Below are positions 1-6,653 of a stretch of 14,636 nt of DNA, piece by piece (position 1 is the first letter of the stretch; each line of letters begins with the position of its first letter). Under the pieces are notes generated by a model. It did not search any database. It had not been told where the DNA came from and saw nothing but the letters and a program-made list of their open reading frames with translations. The stretch lies in the NCBI GenBank assembly GCA_027063075.1, contig JAMOSM010000049.1, positions 1-14,636 of the forward strand, given 5' to 3'. Made by a program: the position numbers and the translations under genes. The stretch comes from Nautiliaceae bacterium. GTDB lineage: Bacteria; Campylobacterota; Campylobacteria; Campylobacterales; Nautiliaceae.

Positions 1-144
1 GATACTTGGAAACATCTCTTTTATGCTTTCATAAATCTCTTCAATACTTGCGTGTCCTTGTTTATCGAGTTCTTTTAATATTGCAAGACGCTGAGGTGTT
101 GTTTTTAAATTTGATTCTTCAAGTAAATTTCTATAATTTTTCAT
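1..144 (-). CDS. perR: Fur-family regulator, probably PerR (N-terminal part; gene runs off the window)
   Basis: Only the first 48 residues are present. They start MKNYRNLLEESNLKTTPQRL and continue with an Ile/Leu/Glu helix and a segment containing HASIEEIYESIKE. The TPQR motif followed by a winged-helix segment is typical of the DNA-binding domain of Fur, Zur and PerR metalloregulators. The metal-binding half is outside the window, so the metal and the subfamily cannot be read directly. PerR is inferred because the gene lies directly downstream of, and in the same direction as, a 2-Cys peroxiredoxin, a usual PerR target. The ATG at 144 is preceded by an AAAGG ribosome binding site at 149-153. 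No clear -10 box is visible between the peroxiredoxin terminator and this start, so part of its expression may come from read-through. Fur or Zur remains possible. Confidence 0.8.
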   Translation of the reverse strand, partial: MKNYRNLLEESNLKTTPQRLAILKELDKQGHASIEEIYESIKEMFPSI

Positions 145-159
145 TTTAACCTTTCTTTT

Positions 160-197
160 TTCTTCTCTTTAAAGACCCCCGACTTTAAAGAAAAGAA
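160..197 (-). other. Hairpin with C/G-rich loop in the leader of the Fur-family gene
   Basis: CTTTAAAG at 167-174 and CTTTAAAG at 183-190 are self-complementary arms. With flanking T/A pairs they form a stem of about 15 bp with one mismatch. The 8-base loop reads ACCCCCGA on plus and UCGGGGGU in the minus transcript. It sits between the peroxiredoxin terminator and the ribosome binding site of the regulator gene. No U-tract follows on either strand, so it is not a simple terminator. It could be an RNA leader structure or, as a DNA palindrome, an operator. Confidence 0.4.
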
Positions 198-224
198 AAA
201 AAGAGCTTAAATGTTAAGCTCTTT
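187..224 (-). terminator. Intrinsic terminator of the peroxiredoxin gene
   Basis: A perfect 11-bp inverted repeat, AAAGAGCTTAA at 200-210 and TTAAGCTCTTT at 214-224, has a 3-base loop and includes the peroxiredoxin stop codon (207-209). On the minus strand the stem is followed by an almost continuous T-run (199-187). This is a textbook Rho-independent terminator read on the minus strand. Confidence 0.85.
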
Positions 225-959
225 GAATTTTTTTAACATTTCTTCCATCTCTTTTACATCATTTTCATCAATTAAATCTTCTAAACTTACATATTTACCA
301 ACATTTCCTGTCATTGGTTCAATATCTGTATTAACCGGAAGAGTTTTTTTACCAGGTCTCCAGTTTGCAGGACATACTTCACCAGTTTTATATGCATATT
401 GGTGAGCCATAATTTGTCTTAAGAATTCTTTTACACTTCTACCAACTGGTGGAGCTTGAACTTCTTCAGCCACAATTTGTCCGTCTGGATTGATTAAAAA
501 TCTTCCTCTAAGAGCAAGTCCGGCACCTTCAATCATTACACCGAATTTTCTTGTAACTTCTCCAGTAGGGTCAGCTGCAATTGTAAGTTTAAGGTCTTTT
601 AATAGCGGCTCAGTTTCTACAAATCTTTTGTGTGAAAATTTTGTATCAGTTGAAACTGCTAATACCTCAACACCTAATTCTTTTAAAAATGGTAATGCTG
701 CGTTCATTGCTGCGATTTCAGTTGGACATACAAATGTAAAGTCTGCCGGATAAAAACATACTACTGTCCATTTTCCTTTATAATCATCACTGCTAACTTC
801 TGTATAATGCCCTGTTGCCGCATCATAAGCTTCCATTTTAAATTCCGGTATATTCTTTAGAACTAATACACCTTCTTGAGTTTTAATTTCTTCCATTTTT
901 ACCTCCTTAGTTTCTTCTATTTTTTGTGCCATTTCTTTTGTATCTTTTTCACATGCCAT
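207..959 (-). CDS. 2-Cys peroxiredoxin (AhpC/Prx1 class) with N-terminal extension
   Basis: Thiol peroxidase of 250 residues that reduces H2O2 and organic peroxides in the cytoplasm. The peroxidatic cysteine is C78 in FTFVCPTE, the resolving cysteine is C196 in GEVCPANW, and the expected active-site Arg is R151 in ALRGRF. Typical family members have about 190-220 residues; the surplus here is a charged N-terminal tail. Two starts each carry a strong ribosome binding site. ATG 959 has AGGAGGT just upstream, and the internal in-frame ATG at 896 (residue 22, MEEIKTQ) has AAGGAGGT at 901-908. The gene may therefore make 250- and 229-residue forms; the short one is closer to family length. Neither the GGLG loop nor the C-terminal YF motif of overoxidation-sensitive eukaryotic enzymes is evident. 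It has its own consensus promoter and terminator and lies upstream of a Fur/PerR-type gene. Confidence 0.93.
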   Translation of the reverse strand: MACEKDTKEMAQKIEETKEVKMEEIKTQEGVLVLKNIPEFKMEAYDAATGHYTEVSSDDYKGKWTVVCFYPADFTFVCPTEIAAMNAALPFLKELGVEVLAVSTDTKFSHKRFVETEPLLKDLKLTIAADPTGEVTRKFGVMIEGAGLALRGRFLINPDGQIVAEEVQAPPVGRSVKEFLRQIMAHQYAYKTGEVCPANWRPGKKTLPVNTDIEPMTGNVGKYVSLEDLIDENDVKEMEEMLKKFKELNI

Positions 960-975
960 ATGGCACCTCCTATTT

Positions 976-988
976 GCAATTAAATTGC
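976..988. repeat. Short inverted repeat in the peroxiredoxin leader
   Basis: GCAATT-A-AATTGC is a perfect 6-1-6 palindrome just downstream of the predicted transcription start and upstream of the ribosome binding site of the peroxiredoxin gene. It could be an operator of a Fur/PerR-type repressor or a small leader hairpin. No binding motif is recognised with certainty. Confidence 0.35.
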
Positions 989-997
989 TACAAGAAA

Positions 998-1026
998 ATT
1001 ATAATAAATAAAAAAATTTTTGTCAA
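998..1026 (-). promoter_or_regulatory. Consensus sigma-70 promoter of the peroxiredoxin gene
   Basis: Read on the minus strand, TTGACA (1026-1021), a 17-bp spacer and TATAAT (1003-998) match the sigma-70 consensus exactly, placing the start of transcription near 991. Such a strong promoter suits an abundant antioxidant enzyme and would need repression to be inducible. Plus-strand TTATAAT (999-1005), overlapping the -10 box, resembles one half of the TTATAATnATTATAA PerR box; the other half (AATAAAA) matches only partly. Confidence 0.85.
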
Positions 1027-1044
1027 GAAAAAATTAACAAAAGG

Positions 1045-1067
1045 AAAAAACTTATCTTTTAGAAGAT
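1045..1067 (-). terminator. Weak possible terminator after the small gene downstream of argF
   Basis: On the minus strand ATCTT and AAGAT form a 5-bp stem around a CTAA loop that includes the TAA stop codon (1061-1059). It is followed after three bases by six T. The stem is short and AT-rich, so termination is probably inefficient. Confidence 0.35.
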
Positions 1068-1430
1068 TTTATCTAAATCAAGATTATAAAAAAGATTAGG
1101 ATGTTCAAGCTTTACTTTTTCCACTATCTCTTTAATACTTTTATCAGAACTTTTCATCTCTTCTAAAACAACTGCCCTTACATCTTCATAATCTATAGGG
1201 AATTCACTTAAAATCTCTTTTTCAAGTTTTAAATCTATATTCTCTTTCATTGCCTTTTTTAAAGTTTCCATCATACTCATATATTCATCAACATCAAGCA
1301 CAACTTTTACTTTTTGCTGAGGAGTTAGCATAACCCAAAGAGGATTGTTTAAATCCCCTTCAATTATTTCTAAGTCATTACACTTAACTATAGTTTTTGA
1401 ATCTATTTTTCTTGCTGTTTCTTTAGCCAT
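1059..1430 (-). CDS. Conserved Campylobacterota protein, probably UPF0763/DUF2603 type
   Basis: An acidic soluble protein of 123 residues without a signal peptide or membrane segment; function unknown. Residues around 49-93 show the spacing L..A..EN..LKLEK.I....P.D..DV, which I recall from the UPF0763 (DUF2603) proteins of Helicobacter and Campylobacter. That assignment is from memory and moderately sure. There is a short Leu/Lys/Glu helical stretch in the middle and at the C-terminus, but no catalytic motif. The ATG at 1430 lies inside argF, so the two genes overlap by 28 bp. An AAGGA ribosome binding site stands eight bases upstream. The overlap implies co-transcription and perhaps translational coupling with argF; a role in arginine metabolism is not implied by the sequence itself. 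Confidence 0.7.
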   Translation of the reverse strand: MAKETARKIDSKTIVKCNDLEIIEGDLNNPLWVMLTPQQKVKVVLDVDEYMSMMETLKKAMKENIDLKLEKEILSEFPIDYEDVRAVVLEEMKSSDKSIKEIVEKVKLEHPNLFYNLDLDKIF

Positions 1431-2344
1431 ACCATAAGTCCTTTTTGAGCGTGAAGTCTATTTTCAGCCTCTTTAAATATTTCATCAGAATGAGCTTCAA
1501 ACACATCCTCACTTACTTCATATCCTCTGTAAGCCGGAAGACAGTGAAGAAAAATCGCATCTTTTTTTGCAAGCCCCATAATATTAGCATCTACTTCAAA
1601 ACCTCTAAAATCTTTTATTCTCTTTTCTTTTTCATCTTCTTGCCCCATACTCACCCACGTGTCTGTAGTAACCACATCGGCATTTTTTACAGCTTCTTCT
1701 GGGTCATTTGTAAAAATAAGCTCAGCCCCGCTTTTTCTTGCAAACTCAAGGGCTTTTTCTCTTATACCTTCATCAATTTCATATCCTTTTGGAGTCGCAA
1801 TTCTAAGTTCAAATCCAAGTTTTGCCGCTAAAATTGCCCATGAATTTGCCATATTGTTACCATCACCTACATATGCTACGATTGTGTTTTTAGGATTTTC
1901 AAAATCAAATTTTTTAAATTCTATCATAGTCATTAAATCTGCAAGCAGCTGAACCGGATGACAAAGGTCTGTAAGTCCGTTGATTACAGGCACTTTAGAG
2001 TATTTTGCAAACTCTTCTAATCTCTCTTGTCCAAAAGTCCTAATCATTATCAAATCAACCATAGAGCTTATAACTCTTGCAGTATCTTTAAGGGGTTCCC
2101 CTCTTCCTAACTGAATATCGCGACTGCTTAAAAAAATACCATTTCCCCCAAGCTGATTAATTCCAACTTCAAAACTGACTCTTGTACGGGTTGAGCTTTT
2201 TTCAAAAATCATTGCAAGCTGATTGTATTTTAAATAAGGTTTAAAAATATTGGCTTTTGTCTCTTTTTTAATTTGAAAAGCTAAATCAATAATTTTTTGA
2301 ATTTCATCTTTTGAAAAATCTACAAGCCATAAAAAATGTCTCAA
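1403..2344 (-). CDS. argF: Ornithine carbamoyltransferase
   Basis: Converts ornithine and carbamoyl phosphate to citrulline in arginine biosynthesis; a cytoplasmic homotrimer in this family. It is full length at 313 residues. Visible signatures are STRTR at 51-55 (carbamoyl phosphate binding), HPVQ at 129-132, the ornithine-loop motif DTWVSMG at 228-234, and HCLP at 267-270 with the catalytic Cys268. The start is TTG at 2344, giving [15 protein letters not shown], the usual beginning of the family, with AAAGGA six bases upstream. No ATG in the vicinity would keep this N-terminus. The SMG loop and the HCLP motif distinguish it from aspartate carbamoyltransferase. It diverges from ribA with only 47 bp between starts, and overlaps a small conserved gene at its 3' end. 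Confidence 0.96.
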   Translation of the reverse strand: MRHFLWLVDFSKDEIQKIIDLAFQIKKETKANIFKPYLKYNQLAMIFEKSSTRTRVSFEVGINQLGGNGIFLSSRDIQLGRGEPLKDTARVISSMVDLIMIRTFGQERLEEFAKYSKVPVINGLTDLCHPVQLLADLMTMIEFKKFDFENPKNTIVAYVGDGNNMANSWAILAAKLGFELRIATPKGYEIDEGIREKALEFARKSGAELIFTNDPEEAVKNADVVTTDTWVSMGQEDEKEKRIKDFRGFEVDANIMGLAKKDAIFLHCLPAYRGYEVSEDVFEAHSDEIFKEAENRLHAQKGLMVWLKKQQEK

Positions 2345-2364
2345 TATCTATCCTTTCTTTTAGA

Positions 2365-2374
2365 TATAATTTTA
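2365..2374. promoter_or_regulatory. Overlapping divergent -10 boxes for ribA and argF
   Basis: In the 47-bp divergent gap, plus-strand TATAAT (2365-2370) is well placed for ribA (ribosome binding site at 2381), and minus-strand TAAAAT (2374-2369) is well placed for argF. The two hexamers share two base pairs inside the near-palindrome GATATAATTTTATC. No good -35 hexamer is present, but the plus -10 is preceded by a T-rich stretch, as is usual for sigma-70 promoters of Campylobacterota. Use of both boxes is inferred. Confidence 0.5.
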
Positions 2375-2391
2375 TCAAAAAAGGAGCATTT

Positions 2392-2949
2392 TTGGAAAAA
2401 TCTCAAATTGCAAACCTTCCTACAAAATTCGGAGAGTTTAAAATTCAGTCATTTAAAGAAAATGAAAAAGAACATCTTGTAATTTTTACAAAAAAGCTCC
2501 CTGAAATTCCCATTATAAGAATTCACAGTGAATGTTTAACAGGAGACGCTTTAGGCTCTTTAAAATGCGATTGCGGAGAACAGCTTGAATATGCAATGAA
2601 AGAAATTCAAAAACACGGGGGAATGATAATTTATCTCAGACAGGAAGGCAGAGGCATTGGGCTTTTTAACAAAGTAAATGCATACGCCCTTCAAGACAGG
2701 GGTTTTGATACCGTAGAAGCAAACCATCAATTAGGATTTGAAGCGGATATGAGGGATTTTAGTATAGTCGAAAAAATCTTAAAAGAGTTTAACATAAAAA
2801 AAATAAAACTTCTTACAAACAACCCAAGAAAAGAGTTTGCTTTAAAAGAAATTGAGGTTATTGAAAGACTTCCTATTAAAATAAAACCAAACCCTTTTAA
2901 TGAAAATTATCTGAGAACAAAAAAGGAAAAACTTGGACATAAATTATAA
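2392..2949 (+). CDS. ribA: GTP cyclohydrolase II
   Basis: Opens GTP to 2,5-diamino-6-ribosylamino-4(3H)-pyrimidinone 5'-phosphate, formate and pyrophosphate, the first step of riboflavin synthesis. The 185-residue, stand-alone RibA lacks a fused RibB domain. Zinc ligands are C48 (SECLTGD), C59 and C61 (KCDCGEQL). Other family motifs are RQEGRGIG at 83-90, NHQLGFEADMRD at 111-122, LTNNPRK at 141-147 and the C-terminal YLRTKKEKLGH. I chose TTG 2392, which has AAGGAG at 2381-2386. A longer reading from an ATG at 2311 would extend into the start of argF, adds residues foreign to the family and lacks a site. It is the first gene of a tightly packed eight-gene run and overlaps the next gene by 17 bp. 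Confidence 0.95.
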   Translation: MEKSQIANLPTKFGEFKIQSFKENEKEHLVIFTKKLPEIPIIRIHSECLTGDALGSLKCDCGEQLEYAMKEIQKHGGMIIYLRQEGRGIGLFNKVNAYALQDRGFDTVEANHQLGFEADMRDFSIVEKILKEFNIKKIKLLTNNPRKEFALKEIEVIERLPIKIKPNPFNENYLRTKKEKLGHKL

Positions 2950-3622
2950 AATTTATATAACAAGTAACGGATTTGTAGGAGAATATTTAAAAGAGTATTT
3001 TAAAAAAAATCTAACAGAGGAGATTGATAAAGCCGATATTGTAATTAACACAATAGGAATTTTAAAAGAGGAAAAATATACATATGAACAATCTCATATC
3101 AAAAAGTTAAAAGAGTTACTTCCAAAATTAAAAAACAAAAAACTAATCCACTTCTCAGCTCTTGGAAGTAAAAAAGAACATCCATCAAGATACCATCAAA
3201 CAAAAGCCTTAGGAGAAGAGATTATAAAAAAGAACTTAAAAAATTATGCAATTTTAAAACCTTCCATAATACTTGGAGAAAATCAAAAACTTTACAAAGA
3301 CTTAGAAAAATTTAAAAATCTCCCAATAATTTTTGTACCAAAAATGAAAGTAGCCCCTGTTGAAATTGAAAAAATAGCAAAAATTATAGAAAAAATAATA
3401 AAAGAGAATTTAAAAGGCGAATTTGAAATATGCGGAAAAGAAATTGTCTCAATGAAAAAAATTTTTAAAGACGGTTTTAAAAAATTCAATAAAAACCCGA
3501 TAATCATTGAAATGCCAAAATGGTATTTTAGGCTCTTACTCCCTATTTTAAGTAGATTAAAAATTCTCTCAAAAGATGAATATCTTATGATTGAAGATAA
3601 TATATGCAAAGGAAAAAGATGA
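2933..3622 (+). CDS. Atypical SDR / NAD(P)-binding epimerase-like protein
   Basis: A 229-residue Rossmann-fold protein. The N-terminal strand-turn TSNGFVG at 10-16 is a worn version of the TGxxGFVG dinucleotide motif. The segments DIVINTIGIL at 35-44, IHFSALGS at 72-79 and YHQTKALGEE at 87-96 fit extended/atypical SDRs of the NDUFA9-like or NmrA type; Tyr87 and Lys91 keep the YxxxK spacing. The substrate is unknown. In Campylobacterota such proteins are usually annotated as NAD-dependent epimerase/dehydratase or as complex I assembly-like proteins. The start is TTG 2933, inside the 3' end of ribA, with AAAGGA upstream. Its stop overlaps the rsmG start (ATGA), so translation of the three genes is probably coupled. 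Confidence 0.8.
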   Translation: MDINYKIYITSNGFVGEYLKEYFKKNLTEEIDKADIVINTIGILKEEKYTYEQSHIKKLKELLPKLKNKKLIHFSALGSKKEHPSRYHQTKALGEEIIKKNLKNYAILKPSIILGENQKLYKDLEKFKNLPIIFVPKMKVAPVEIEKIAKIIEKIIKENLKGEFEICGKEIVSMKKIFKDGFKKFNKNPIIIEMPKWYFRLLLPILSRLKILSKDEYLMIEDNICKGKR

Positions 3623-4146
3623 ATAAATTCGAAAAATTTACAAATGAGCTTTTAAAATGGAATAAAATACACAAACTTACAAATTACAATACAAAAGAGG
3701 AAATTCAACTTCAAATTGAAGACAGTTTGTATCCGCTTGAAATTGAGCCTTCTTTAAAAAAATCAAAAACCGCAATAGATATAGGAACAGGAGCTGGATT
3801 TCCGGGGCTTATTTTAGCAATAGCTATGCCAGAAACTAAATGGTATTTAGTTGAACCCTTAAAAAAAAGATATAGTTTCTTAAACTACTTAAAAACCATT
3901 TTAGGTTTAAAAAACGTAGAAATAGTGCCAAAAAGATTAGAACAAACAGATATAAAAAAAGCGGATTTAATTACAAGCAGAGCCGTAATGCCTACTCCTG
4001 AAATACTAAAAATAGCAAAACCCTTTATAAAAAAAGATGGTACAATACTTTTATATAAAGGCTCTAATGTTTTTGACGAATTAAAAGATATAAAAGCCAA
4101 AATAAGTTCAAAAAACAACAGAAACTACGTTTTCATAAAGGCTTAA
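3619..4146 (+). CDS. rsmG: 16S rRNA (guanine-N7) methyltransferase RsmG
   Basis: Methylates N7 of G527 in 16S rRNA using S-adenosylmethionine. The 175-residue form starting MNKFEKFTNELLKWN carries the glycine-rich SAM motif DIGTGAGFPGL at 54-64, VEP at 78-80 and SRA at 120-122, all typical of the GidB/RsmG family. It is slightly shorter than the usual 180-210 residues. I chose ATG 3619, which overlaps the previous stop as ATGA and has AAAGG six bases upstream. A start 15 bases earlier would lack a site. It belongs to the ribA-rodA run, where housekeeping genes overlap end to end. Confidence 0.93.
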   Translation: MNKFEKFTNELLKWNKIHKLTNYNTKEEIQLQIEDSLYPLEIEPSLKKSKTAIDIGTGAGFPGLILAIAMPETKWYLVEPLKKRYSFLNYLKTILGLKNVEIVPKRLEQTDIKKADLITSRAVMPTPEILKIAKPFIKKDGTILLYKGSNVFDELKDIKAKISSKNNRNYVFIKA

Positions 4147-4147
4147 A

Positions 4148-4348
4148 ATGGGAAAATTGATTCTTTTTCTTATAATAATAGCATCTGTATATTTTCTTTT
4201 TTTTAAGAAAAAAGAGATTAAAAATGAAAATACAGATGAAAGCAAAGATTTAATTTTATGCGATAAATGCCAAACATTTTATCCAAAAGAAGAAATTAAA
4301 AAAATTAACGGAAAAAATATCTGCAGGGAATGTTATGATAATTCTTGA
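4148..4348 (+). CDS. Small single-pass membrane protein with CxxC...CxxC zinc-ribbon-like tail
   Basis: A 66-residue protein. Residues 4-19 form one hydrophobic helix (LILFLIIIASVYFLFF), followed by a Lys-rich stretch that would stay in the cytoplasm. The C-terminal part has two cysteine pairs, C38-x2-C41 and C59-x2-C62, about 17 residues apart, as in a small treble-clef or zinc ribbon. The pattern resembles the PP0621-type small proteins of proteobacteria; that comparison is from memory. Function unknown. The ATG at 4148 comes one base after the rsmG stop and has AAAGG at 4137-4141. The gene overlaps the next one by 14 bp. Confidence 0.75.
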   Translation: MGKLILFLIIIASVYFLFFKKKEIKNENTDESKDLILCDKCQTFYPKEEIKKINGKNICRECYDNS

Positions 4349-4712
4349 ACCCCCATTTAATAATGAAAAATTTGTAAGGGTAAAAACAATTGAAGATATC
4401 AAAAAAACCCCTCCAAATTCCACACTCGTATTTCATTATTGCGATTCTTCTTTAGAAGTATTTAATTTCTGCAAAATAAACAACATAGCATATGGAGTTA
4501 TTATCAATAACATTAAAGAACTTATTTTTGTATCAAACCTTAAAGCTAAATATGTTTTTACCGATAATATAGAAAATGCAAAAAAATTTCAAAAAATTGC
4601 AAATGAATATCTTTTAGACACAAAAATCGTCTATCTTATAAAAAGTTTAGATGATATTGAAACACCGGCACATCTTGGAATAGATGCGGTCAAATTAAAG
4701 GAGAATTTATGA
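4335..4712 (+). CDS. Unknown conserved-looking protein
   Basis: A soluble protein of 125 residues that I do not recognise. It alternates beta-like hydrophobic segments (NSTLVFHYC at 28-36, YGVIINN at 53-59, ELIFVS at 62-67, KYVFTD at 72-77, KIVYLIKS at 97-104) with charged helices, suggesting a compact alpha/beta fold. It ends in the segment HLGIDAVKL at 113-121. It has no membrane segment and no catalytic motif. The ATG at 4335 lies within the preceding gene, with AGGGA upstream, and its stop overlaps the next start as ATGA. Its place between a zinc-ribbon membrane protein and the PAS sensor gives no firm clue. The real reading frame is supported by overlaps at both ends and by codon use like its neighbours. 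Confidence 0.75.
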   Translation: MIILEPPFNNEKFVRVKTIEDIKKTPPNSTLVFHYCDSSLEVFNFCKINNIAYGVIINNIKELIFVSNLKAKYVFTDNIENAKKFQKIANEYLLDTKIVYLIKSLDDIETPAHLGIDAVKLKENL

Positions 4713-5242
4713 AAAAACCGAAAGTTACTCCTATTAACAAAGAAGTTTTTTTAAAAGAAGAGGATTTTATAGTCTCAAAAACTGATTTGAAAAGCAGAAT
4801 TTTATATGGAAACAGAATTTTTATTAAAATAAGCGGATATCAGGAAAAGGAACTTTTAGGAAAACCACACAATATTTTAAGACATCCAGATATGCCAAGA
4901 TGTGCTTTTAAAATACTTTATGAGCATATTCAAAATGGAAAAGAGTGGTTTGGATTTGTAAAGAACTTAAGAAAAGACGGAGGGTTTTACTGGGTGTTTG
5001 CAAACATATCCCCTACTTTTAATATAAACGAACAGATAATAGGCTATTATTCAGTAAGAAGAAAGCCAATAGACGGCTTTAAACAGATTATAGAACCCCT
5101 TTATATGCAGCTTAAAGAAATTGAACAAACAGAGGGAATGGAAGGCTCGTTAAAAGCGGTTGAAGAGTTCTTAAATGAAAAGGGAATGAGCTTTAATGAA
5201 TTAATGATAAAAATTCAAAAAGGAATTATTAATGAACTATAA
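4709..5242 (+). CDS. cetB: PAS-domain redox/energy sensor of the Aer/CetB type
   Basis: A soluble 177-residue protein with a single PAS domain at about residues 15-120 and a helical C-terminal tail at 122-177. The motifs [10 protein letters not shown] at 54-63 and [18 protein letters not shown] at 85-102 are those of the FAD-binding PAS domains of Aer and of Campylobacter CetB. The next gene, overlapping by 11 bp, is a membrane chemoreceptor signalling protein. This matches the bipartite CetA/CetB energy-taxis system of Campylobacter jejuni, in which the PAS protein senses redox state and acts through the membrane partner. FAD binding is inferred from the motif. The ATG at 4709 has AAAGGAG upstream and overlaps the previous stop. 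Confidence 0.82.
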   Translation: MKKPKVTPINKEVFLKEEDFIVSKTDLKSRILYGNRIFIKISGYQEKELLGKPHNILRHPDMPRCAFKILYEHIQNGKEWFGFVKNLRKDGGFYWVFANISPTFNINEQIIGYYSVRRKPIDGFKQIIEPLYMQLKEIEQTEGMEGSLKAVEEFLNEKGMSFNELMIKIQKGIINEL

Positions 5243-6653
5243 AATATTTAATATATCAGTATCCATATTATTAGGCATAATTGCATTATATGGCATCTAT
5301 AAAAACGATTTAATTATAATTGCCTTAGGTTCTGTAGGATTAATTGTAGCTTTAGCTCCTTTATTTATAAAATCAAAAAAAGAATCTTCACTACTTTTAA
5401 AAATTCAAAAGCTTATTAAAAGCGCTGCAAACGGTGATTTTGAAGGAAGAATTACAAACATAAACCCGCAAGACCCGCTAAGCAATATGGCTTGGGATGT
5501 AAATGATTTATTAGACCAGCTTGAAGCATTTGAAAGAGACATAAAAGAATCTATTACAGCCGCAGAAAACGGAATAGATTATAGAGACATAGCTCCTCAG
5601 GGATATAAAGGAAGATTTAGAAACACAGTCCTTATGATAAACGAAGCTATAAAAGCAATTTCAACTGCCATTAAAGAACAGGCAAGAAGCGAGCTTTTTA
5701 TTACTCTTAACAATTTAGGGGGAGGAATAAAAGCCCAAATTAATGAAATTAAAGATTCTTTTAATATAGATTTAAAAAAATTTATGCTGAAAATAGATGA
5801 ATTATCCAAAGAAATTTATGAAGGAGCTGATGATTCGGCTAAAAAAATAGAAAATCTAACAAATGTTTTAAACGAACTTATTGAATTTATAGCACACACA
5901 AATGAATCTATAAATATGCTCTCTCAAAGAGCAGAAGAAATTGGAAAAATTGTAGAACTTATTACAGACATTGCAGACCAGACAAATTTATTAGCTCTTA
6001 ATGCCGCAATTGAAGCGGCTCGTGCAGGCGAACACGGAAGAGGATTTGCAGTTGTTGCGGACGAAATTAGAAAACTTGCAGAGAGAACCCAAAAAGCCAC
6101 TTCAGAAATTTCAATAACAATTAAAACCCTTCAACAAGAAACAAGCGACATTCAGGCAAATGCAGACACCATAAACCATATGGCAAACGCTTCAAAAGAA
6201 GATATTGATATAGTTAGCCATCTTATTTTAGGATTTAGAAACAAAGCTCAGGAAAACAGAAATAATGTTGATTTTGCTCTGACAAGAATGTATCTTGACT
6301 TAGCCAAACTTGCCCATTTAATTTATAAACTAAACGCTTACGAAGCTGTAGTAGGAGAAGAAGAGATACATCAGGTATCTTCAGATGAATGTGAATTTGG
6401 AAGATGGTTAAATGATGAGCAAACAATTAAAAAATTCGGATGTTTAGAAGAGTATAAAGAAATTAAAAATAAATATCACAAAAATATTCACGACCTTACA
6501 AACAAAGCACTTGAGTGCACAAAAACAAAAACGTGTCTTAAAGAAAAAGACAAAGTTATTGAAATATTTAAAGAAGTAGATAAAAATTCGCGAAAACTTT
6601 CTGAAAAATTAGAAAATCTATTTGAACACTATATAAAAAATCCATGTCAATAA
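5232..6653 (+). CDS. Membrane chemoreceptor (CetA-like) with C-terminal CZB zinc-binding domain
   Basis: A 473-residue signal transducer. Two hydrophobic helices (about 5-24 and 27-46) with almost no periplasmic loop lead into a HAMP-like region (about 50-160) and a coiled-coil signalling domain. The hairpin tip is at 246-272 ([21 protein letters not shown], then [15 protein letters not shown]), which contacts CheA and CheW. The coil is short and is followed by a CZB domain: His362, Cys387 in CEFGRW, His416 and His420 are the expected 3-His/1-Cys zinc ligands. Lacking a ligand-binding ectodomain, it probably receives its signal from the overlapping PAS protein upstream. Zinc-thiolate chemistry could add sensing of oxidants or Zn2+, as described for CZB receptors such as TlpD. 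There is no C-terminal CheR/CheB tether pentapeptide. The start ATG 5232 follows an AAGGAA site. Confidence 0.88.
   Translation: MNYKIFNISVSILLGIIALYGIYKNDLIIIALGSVGLIVALAPLFIKSKKESSLLLKIQKLIKSAANGDFEGRITNINPQDPLSNMAWDVNDLLDQLEAFERDIKESITAAENGIDYRDIAPQGYKGRFRNTVLMINEAIKAISTAIKEQARSELFITLNNLGGGIKAQINEIKDSFNIDLKKFMLKIDELSKEIYEGADDSAKKIENLTNVLNELIEFIAHTNESINMLSQRAEEIGKIVELITDIADQTNLLALNAAIEAARAGEHGRGFAVVADEIRKLAERTQKATSEISITIKTLQQETSDIQANADTINHMANASKEDIDIVSHLILGFRNKAQENRNNVDFALTRMYLDLAKLAHLIYKLNAYEAVVGEEEIHQVSSDECEFGRWLNDEQTIKKFGCLEEYKEIKNKYHKNIHDLTNKALECTKTKTCLKEKDKVIEIFKEVDKNSRKLSEKLENLFEHYIKNPCQ

Noticed and set aside
1445..1952. Plus-strand open frames of about 97 and 128 codons inside argF
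   Set aside because: They are antisense to a clear, motif-complete argF, have no ribosome binding site and translate into low-complexity hydrophobic sequence.
2311..2391. N-terminal extension of RibA from ATG 2311
   Set aside because: It would run antisense into argF, adds residues foreign to the family and has no ribosome binding site, whereas TTG 2392 has AAGGAG at good spacing.
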